Assembly (NCBI GenBank): GCA_910577095.1
Contig: CAJTLY010000002.1
Coordinates: 66,619 to 130,618, forward strand
Source: an uncultured Alphaproteobacteria bacterium
GTDB taxonomy: Bacteria; Pseudomonadota; Alphaproteobacteria; RF32; CAG-239
Reading direction: 5' to 3'
DNA: 64,000 bases
In this document: positions 60,539 to 64,000 of the stretch, one piece after another
How positions within the stretch are numbered: the first letter of the stretch is position 1
Layout of the letters: every line of letters starts with the position of its first letter
Made by a program: the position numbers and the translations under genes
The notes under the pieces: model-generated
The model's database searches: none
Told to the model about the DNA's origin: nothing
What the model saw: the letters and a program-made list of their open reading frames with translations, nothing else

Positions 60539-61101
60539 TATTTGGCTCTTTCGATATAGTTGGCCTCGGCAGTGCCGACCACAACTTTTTCACCCTGACT
60601 GATAAACGGCGGCACCATGATTCTGACGCCGTTGTCCAAAATTGCCGGCTTGTAAGACGAAGCCGCGGTTTGTCCTTTGACCACCGGTTCGGTTTCGGCA
60701 ACGGTGCAAACGACCTGCTGCGGCAATTCGACCGCTACCGGACGGCCGTCGATAAAGTTGATATAAACCGTCATACCCTCAACCATAAACGGACGCGCAT
60801 CGCCGAGGATATCGGCGGGCATAACAAACTGTTCAAAAGTTTCCGAATCCATAAAAGTGAGCCCAAGCGCATCTTCATAAAGGAACTGGCAGTCTTTTTC
60901 TTCGACCATCAGTTTTTCAACCGTATCTTCGGAACGGAAACGTTCGTTGGTTTTGGTACCTTCCTCGACCGACTTCATTTCGACCTGCATAAACGCACCG
61001 CCTTTACCCGGTTTGATGTGCGTAGCCTTGACAATCGTCCACGGTTTGCCCTTATATTCGATAACCCAGCCAATTCTGATCGATACTGCTTGTTGCTTCA
61101 T
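60538..61101 (-). CDS. efp: Translation elongation factor P
   Basis: 187 residues, full length. The loop that enters the ribosome reads HIKPGKGGAF, with Lys33 as the modifiable residue (lysine, so the EpmA/B-type or another Lys-modifying route, not the Arg32 rhamnose route). C-terminal region VGTAEANYIERAK. Helps ribosomes through polyproline stretches, such as those in the OmpA-like protein next door. First gene of efp-IMPase. Confidence 0.97.
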   Translation of the reverse strand: MKQQAVSIRIGWVIEYKGKPWTIVKATHIKPGKGGAFMQVEMKSVEEGTKTNERFRSEDTVEKLMVEEKDCQFLYEDALGLTFMDSETFEQFVMPADILGDARPFMVEGMTVYINFIDGRPVAVELPQQVVCTVAETEPVVKGQTAASSYKPAILDNGVRIMVPPFISQGEKVVVGTAEANYIERAK

Positions 61102-61157
61102 TCTTATTCACTCCTTAAATTTTGATTTTTGATTTTTATCGATAATTACTCTAATCT

Positions 61158-61691
61158 TTATTTTTTAGCAACTAAAATCTTATATGTTTCAGGACTTAAA
61201 ATCGCCATATCACAAGGATAGGACAAAACATCGGCGTCTTCGTCTTCCGGTTCGACCGCCATCTGAAGCAAAAAGAACTCATGGTACCATTCGGCCAGTT
61301 CGCGGGTCTTTTCCGCACCGTCGCGCCAAATCTTAAATATAATAAAATCGGGTTCGTTTTCGCTGACAATCATCGCTTCGTGGCGACGGTTGCGGCATAT
61401 TACCCCCAGAAAACGCGAACCGATCTGCCGCCGCAAGGCCGCCATCTCCTTTTTGACGACGGCTGAAGCCGACAAGTCGGCAATCACTCCGTCGGCATTA
61501 AGACGCAGGCACAGCATTGCGGCGTTTTCGCCTTCCAACAAAACGATTTTGCCGGCTTGAGCCGCACGCGCCGTTTGCATTTGCAGATAGTCCTCCGGCA
61601 ACGCGGAAGAGAAAACGAAACATTCGAGATTCGGATCTTCGAGGAGAGATTCGGCGCCCGGCCGGCTGATTTTGATAATAAATTTTGGCAT
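61158..61691 (-). CDS. Thiamine-phosphate-synthase-like protein, diverged
   Basis: 177 residues. It follows the pattern of ThiE-type TIM barrels: KIVLLEGENAAMLCLRLNADGVIADLS corresponds to the alpha/beta unit before ADGVH, and FLGVICRNRRHEAMIVSENEPDFIIF to the G-V-S-x-H unit. The catalytic ThiE residues (phosphate-binding GGI, DGVHIG) are not recognisable, and it is shorter than the usual ~210. A ThiE-like gene beside efp and an IMPase is known from alphaproteobacteria. Function may be lost or changed; alternatively it is an unrelated protein. Confidence 0.5.
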   Translation of the reverse strand: MPKFIIKISRPGAESLLEDPNLECFVFSSALPEDYLQMQTARAAQAGKIVLLEGENAAMLCLRLNADGVIADLSASAVVKKEMAALRRQIGSRFLGVICRNRRHEAMIVSENEPDFIIFKIWRDGAEKTRELAEWYHEFFLLQMAVEPEDEDADVLSYPCDMAILSPETYKILVAKK

Positions 61692-61782
61692 ATTTGCTTT
61701 TGCTGCTTGAAAAAATAGTTAATGACCGATATTATGGGGAGATTATAAGCCAACCGCACAGAAAAGAAAGAGAAATTTTAGT

Positions 61783-61971
61783 ATGGATGTACAAATTTCA
61801 CATTTTCGGGCCACCATGCAGGTTCTTTCCGAGATCGAAGAAACGCTCGGTTTGCTCCAATCGGCACTCGAAACCAAACAGGAAAACATCTCCCGTCTGA
61901 AAGAAACCGCGCGCCGCACGGTCGAACGGGTAGACGTTTTGATTAACAAACTCGACAAGACGGCAGATTAA
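61783..61971 (+). CDS. Small coiled-coil protein upstream of zapA (DUF4164-like)
   Basis: 62 residues, nearly all helix with heptad spacing (FRATMQVLSEIEETLGLLQSALETKQENISRLKETARRTVERVDVLINKL, read as one coil). Position two bases before zapA matches a small coiled-coil gene often found there in alphaproteobacteria. A role with ZapA in Z-ring bundling is inference. The ribosome site is weak (GAGAAA). Confidence 0.7.
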   Translation: MDVQISHFRATMQVLSEIEETLGLLQSALETKQENISRLKETARRTVERVDVLINKLDKTAD

Positions 61972-61972
61972 A

Positions 61973-62320
61973 ATGGCACAGGTTACCATTACCATCAATG
62001 CACGCGAATATCCGATCGCCTGCGAAAGCGGACAGGAAGCACGCATCCTGCAACTGGCGGCCGTTTTGGAACAGAAAGCCCAGCTGCTTAAACATATCAG
62101 CGGACAGATAAACGAAAATATGCTGCTGGCCATGATCGGCATTTTGGTCGCCGACGATCTGCTGGAAGCGCGCAAAAACACGCCGGCAGCGGCAGAAGCG
62201 CAGATTTCCGCCCAAGATACCGCCGACATGATCGCCGAGGCCGACCGTCTCATTGCCGAACGGCTTCGCGTTGTGGGAGAAACAATAAAAGCTGTTGCAA
62301 AACGGATTGAAACATTATAA
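61973..62320 (+). CDS. zapA: Cell division protein ZapA
   Basis: 115 residues. N-terminal strand-rich part (MAQVTITINAREYPIACESGQEARILQLAAVLEQK, ~1-35) matches ZapA; the C-terminal half is a long helix. ZapA cross-links FtsZ filaments at midcell. Coupled to the small coiled-coil gene (one base between). Followed by the 6S RNA gene, as in most proteobacteria, which supports the call. Confidence 0.92.
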   Translation: MAQVTITINAREYPIACESGQEARILQLAAVLEQKAQLLKHISGQINENMLLAMIGILVADDLLEARKNTPAAAEAQISAQDTADMIAEADRLIAERLRVVGETIKAVAKRIETL

Positions 62321-62331
62321 TATAAAGTCAT

Positions 62332-62496
62332 GGAGAGGTGACTGTCCGGTTCGTACTTCCGCAGATCTTCCGAGCCAACGTATTAAACCCGGGAATTGTC
62401 CCTGTCAGGATCGTGGTCCTGTCACATGATGCCCACTTATTGAGATGCGGTTCGAGACAGAATGTAACTATACGGCCGGACGGTTCTCTCTTTTTT
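62332..62496 (+). ncRNA. ssrS: 6S RNA
   Basis: The ends pair: GAGAG (62333-62337) with CTCTC (62486-62490), and CTGTCCGG (62342-62349) with CCGGACGG (62476-62483), leaving a long irregular stem with an open centre, the 6S shape that mimics an open promoter and binds sigma70 RNA polymerase. A TTTTTT run ends it. Location right after zapA is the conserved synteny for ssrS. Sequence identity was not checked by a covariance model. Confidence 0.8.
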
Positions 62497-62502
62497 AAAT
62501 TT

Positions 62503-62529
62503 CCAACTCCGGCAGTCGGAGTTTTTTTA
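62503..62529 (+). terminator. Second terminator after 6S RNA
   Basis: AACTCCG pairs with CGGAGTT around GCAGT, followed by TTTTT. It separates the 6S RNA from ymdB. Confidence 0.8.
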
Positions 62530-62545
62530 ATTGACGGAGCGAACA

Positions 62546-63340
62546 TTGAAAATTGTTTATTGCGGAGACGTGGTCGGACGCGCCGGCAGAGACGCCGTTT
62601 TGCACAACCTGCCCCTGATGCGGGAAAAATATAAAGCCGACGTGATCATTGTCAATGTCGAAAACGCGGCTCACGGCTTTGGCGTTACCCCCGGAATCGC
62701 CCGCGAGTTTTTGGAACGCGGCGCCGATCTTTTGACGACCGGCAATCACGTTTGGCAGCAACGCGACATCATTCCTTTTTTGGACGAAAACAAACGAATT
62801 ATCCGTCCGCTTAATTATCCCGACAGCGCGCCCGGCCGCGGTTTTGCAGAATTTGAACTTTTGAACGGCAAAAAAATACTGATTGCCCAGGTCTTGGGAC
62901 GAGTGTTTATGGACAATATCGACAATCCGGCCTTTGCCCTCGACAAACTGTTGCGGAATTATACCTTGGGTCGCAATGCGGCAGCCATCTTCGTTGACGT
63001 TCATGCCGAATCGACCTCGGAAAAACTTTCGCTCGGACATTATTTGGACGGTCGGGTTTCCATTGTGGCGGGGACGCACACTCATATTCCGACAGCCGAT
63101 GCCCATATCTTAAACGGCGGCACCGCTTATATCACCGACGTCGGCATGTGCGGCAACTATGATTCGGTTCTCGGCTTTGACAAACAGGCGCCGATCGACC
63201 GCCTGTGCCAGCGTTATAACGGCAACCGGCTTGAAGTCTGCCGCAGCGGCGGCACTGTTTGGGGAATCGCCGTCGAAACCGACGATCGGAGCGGGTTAGC
63301 CCAAAGCATTGAACAATTCAGCCTGAGCGGAGAAAATTAA
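62546..63340 (+). CDS. ymdB: TIGR00282/YmdB-family metallophosphoesterase
   Basis: 264 residues from a TTG start at 62546, chosen because GGAG lies seven bases upstream and the product then begins MKIVYCGDVVGRAGRDAV, as in the family. Metal-binding motifs: GDVVGRAGR, NVENAAHGFGVTP, TTGNHVWQQRDI, VDVHAESTSEK, and AGTHTHIPTADAHIL. YmdB-type enzymes hydrolyse cyclic nucleotides (2',3'-cAMP in Bacillus). In alphaproteobacteria it usually follows 6S RNA and fau; fau is missing here. Overlaps gpt by one base. Confidence 0.92.
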   Translation: MKIVYCGDVVGRAGRDAVLHNLPLMREKYKADVIIVNVENAAHGFGVTPGIAREFLERGADLLTTGNHVWQQRDIIPFLDENKRIIRPLNYPDSAPGRGFAEFELLNGKKILIAQVLGRVFMDNIDNPAFALDKLLRNYTLGRNAAAIFVDVHAESTSEKLSLGHYLDGRVSIVAGTHTHIPTADAHILNGGTAYITDVGMCGNYDSVLGFDKQAPIDRLCQRYNGNRLEVCRSGGTVWGIAVETDDRSGLAQSIEQFSLSGEN

Positions 63341-63774
63341 TGGCGGAAAAAGAATATATCAGTTACGATGAAATTAATGCCGAATGCAAAAAGCTGGCTT
63401 ATCTTTTGGCCGACAAAGGCTTTAAACGCATTATTGCGGTTGCCCGCGGCGGTTTGGTGCCGGCCTGTATTCTTGCCCAATTTCTCGGTATTCGTGAAAT
63501 CAGCAGCATTTCACTGGCAAGTTACGAGGGAGAAAAACGCTCCGAACTGAAATGTCTGGTACCGCCGGAAACTTGCATTGACGAAAAAACTCTGTTTGTG
63601 GACGACTTGTACGATTCCGGCAGCACTTACCGTTATTTAAAAGAAAAATATCCCGCGGCCAAAGCGGCGGTGCTGTTCTGTAAAGATCCGGCGGCAGCCC
63701 TTGACTTTCCGGCTGCGCCGAAAGAAGCCGGAAAGTGGTTGGTTTTTCCGTGGGAGTTTGATCCTTTATCATAA
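63340..63774 (+). CDS. gpt: Xanthine/guanine phosphoribosyltransferase, Gpt-like
   Basis: 144 residues, the size of E. coli Gpt. RIIAVARGGLVPACILAQFLGI (PPi-loop region), SISLASYEGEKRSELK, and the PRPP motif LFVDDLYDSGSTYRYLKEKYP (VDDLxDSGxT). Salvages guanine, xanthine or hypoxanthine using PRPP. Coupled to ymdB by overlapping stop and start codons, and followed by a strong terminator shared with the next autotransporter. Confidence 0.9.
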   Translation: MAEKEYISYDEINAECKKLAYLLADKGFKRIIAVARGGLVPACILAQFLGIREISSISLASYEGEKRSELKCLVPPETCIDEKTLFVDDLYDSGSTYRYLKEKYPAAKAAVLFCKDPAAALDFPAAPKEAGKWLVFPWEFDPLS

Positions 63775-63782
63775 ATTTCAGC

Positions 63783-63813
63783 AAAAAAGAGCCGTAACGA
63801 CGGCTCTTTTTTG
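63783..63813. terminator. Bidirectional terminator between gpt and the second autotransporter
   Basis: AGAGCCGT pairs with ACGGCTCT around AACG, flanked by long A and T runs. Confidence 0.9.
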
Positions 63814-63832
63814 TTGTTGCGTTTCGGCTGTT

Positions 63833-64000
63833 TTACCAGCTGTAGCTGAGACCCAACCCGAAGGTTGAGGCCCTGTAGTCGTCGCCGAAGGTGTGGTTCG
63901 CCCAGCCGTAAGCAGACAGTTGCTCGGTGAAGCCGTAACGGCCGCCGATCTCAATCCGGCCCAGCGTCTGATCGTCCAAAGTGTTGACCTTGCCCAAACC
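63833..64000 (-). CDS. C-terminal end of a second autotransporter (5' end outside window)
   Basis: Only the last 55 codons are visible. They encode GKVNTLDDQTLGRIEIGGRYGFTEQLSAYGWANHTFGDDYRAS..LGLSYSW in short form, about 70% identical to the end of the autotransporter at 11153-15307, including the aromatic terminal residue. It is therefore a paralogous outer-membrane barrel, also read from the minus strand, 52 kb away. The passenger is not in the window. Confidence 0.9.
   Translation of the reverse strand, partial: GLGKVNTLDDQTLGRIEIGGRYGFTEQLSAYGWANHTFGDDYRASTFGLGLSYSW

Noticed and set aside
62332..62496. tRNA-like or riboswitch interpretation of the RNA after zapA
   Set aside because: The GGTTCGA word is part of the long 6S stem; end pairing and synteny fit 6S RNA better.

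Overview
The window looks like chromosomal DNA from an alphaproteobacterium with a compact genome, most likely an uncultured, host-associated (gut-type) Rhodospirillales-like lineage. This is inference. The support is a set of alphaproteobacterial neighbourhoods: zapA-6S RNA-YmdB, efp-IMPase, nuoN-birA-RNase J, rarA-rluC-ATP12, a DUF1013/TrcR homologue, two GluRS genes, and LPS plus Bam machinery (lpxC, bamD). Most of the sequence is housekeeping, densely packed, with short overlapping operons and clear intrinsic terminators. No prophage, insertion sequence or CRISPR array was seen.

Layout. 1-5.8 kb (minus): gltX (cut by the edge), a small HTH gene behind a possible structured RNA, a (GAGGAA)13 repeat, recN-bamD-lpxC and the RNase P RNA. 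6.1-9.7 kb (plus): a short division cluster mraZ-rsmH-ftsL-ftsI with MraZ boxes over its promoter. 9.8-15.3 kb: two secreted proteins of unknown role and a large repeat-bearing autotransporter. 15.6-18.5 kb (minus): mreB, miaA, ddl. 18.6-20.8 kb (plus): a DUF3108 protein and trhP. 20.8-30.4 kb (minus): acyP, ATP12-like, AsmA-like, rluC, two zeta-toxin-like kinases, rarA, an acidic pentapeptide-repeat protein and recX. 30.5-37 kb: a lipoprotein, apaG, rplM-rpsI, cyclophilin, Nudix and mutS. 37-45.5 kb: a PhoR-like kinase, then (minus) nuoL-nuoM-nuoN-birA-rnj. 45.6-54.7 kb: tRNA-Lys, an acetyltransferase, an HExxH protein, a metal-efflux pair (ArsR repressor and P-type ATPase), Hsp20, an ACP-like protein, ybaK and two small ORFs. 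54.7-64 kb: cysS, gltX2, a TrcR-like protein with a histone-H1-like tail, rpmE, an OmpA-like protein, an IMPase-like protein, efp, a ThiE-like protein, zapA, 6S RNA, ymdB, gpt and the end of a second autotransporter.

How the genes work together. Envelope and division functions dominate (lpxC, bamD, mraZ operon, mreB, ddl, AsmA-like, OmpA-like, autotransporters, zapA), followed by translation and RNA (gltX x2, cysS, efp, rplM-rpsI, rpmE, miaA, trhP, rluC, RNase P, RNase J) and DNA repair (recN, recX, rarA, mutS). The most unusual features are: (i) complex I antiporter-like subunits in the canonical nuoN-birA-rnj context that seem to have lost most proton-channel residues and lack nuoA-K next to them; (ii) an IMPase homologue with acid-to-amide changes at metal ligands; (iii) two tandem zeta-like kinases without an antitoxin inside a housekeeping operon; (iv) a protein combining an extremely acidic region, pentapeptide repeats and a basic tail beside rarA; and (v) a candidate structured RNA ending in a terminator before an HTH gene. 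All family calls come from reading the sequence; no database search was run.
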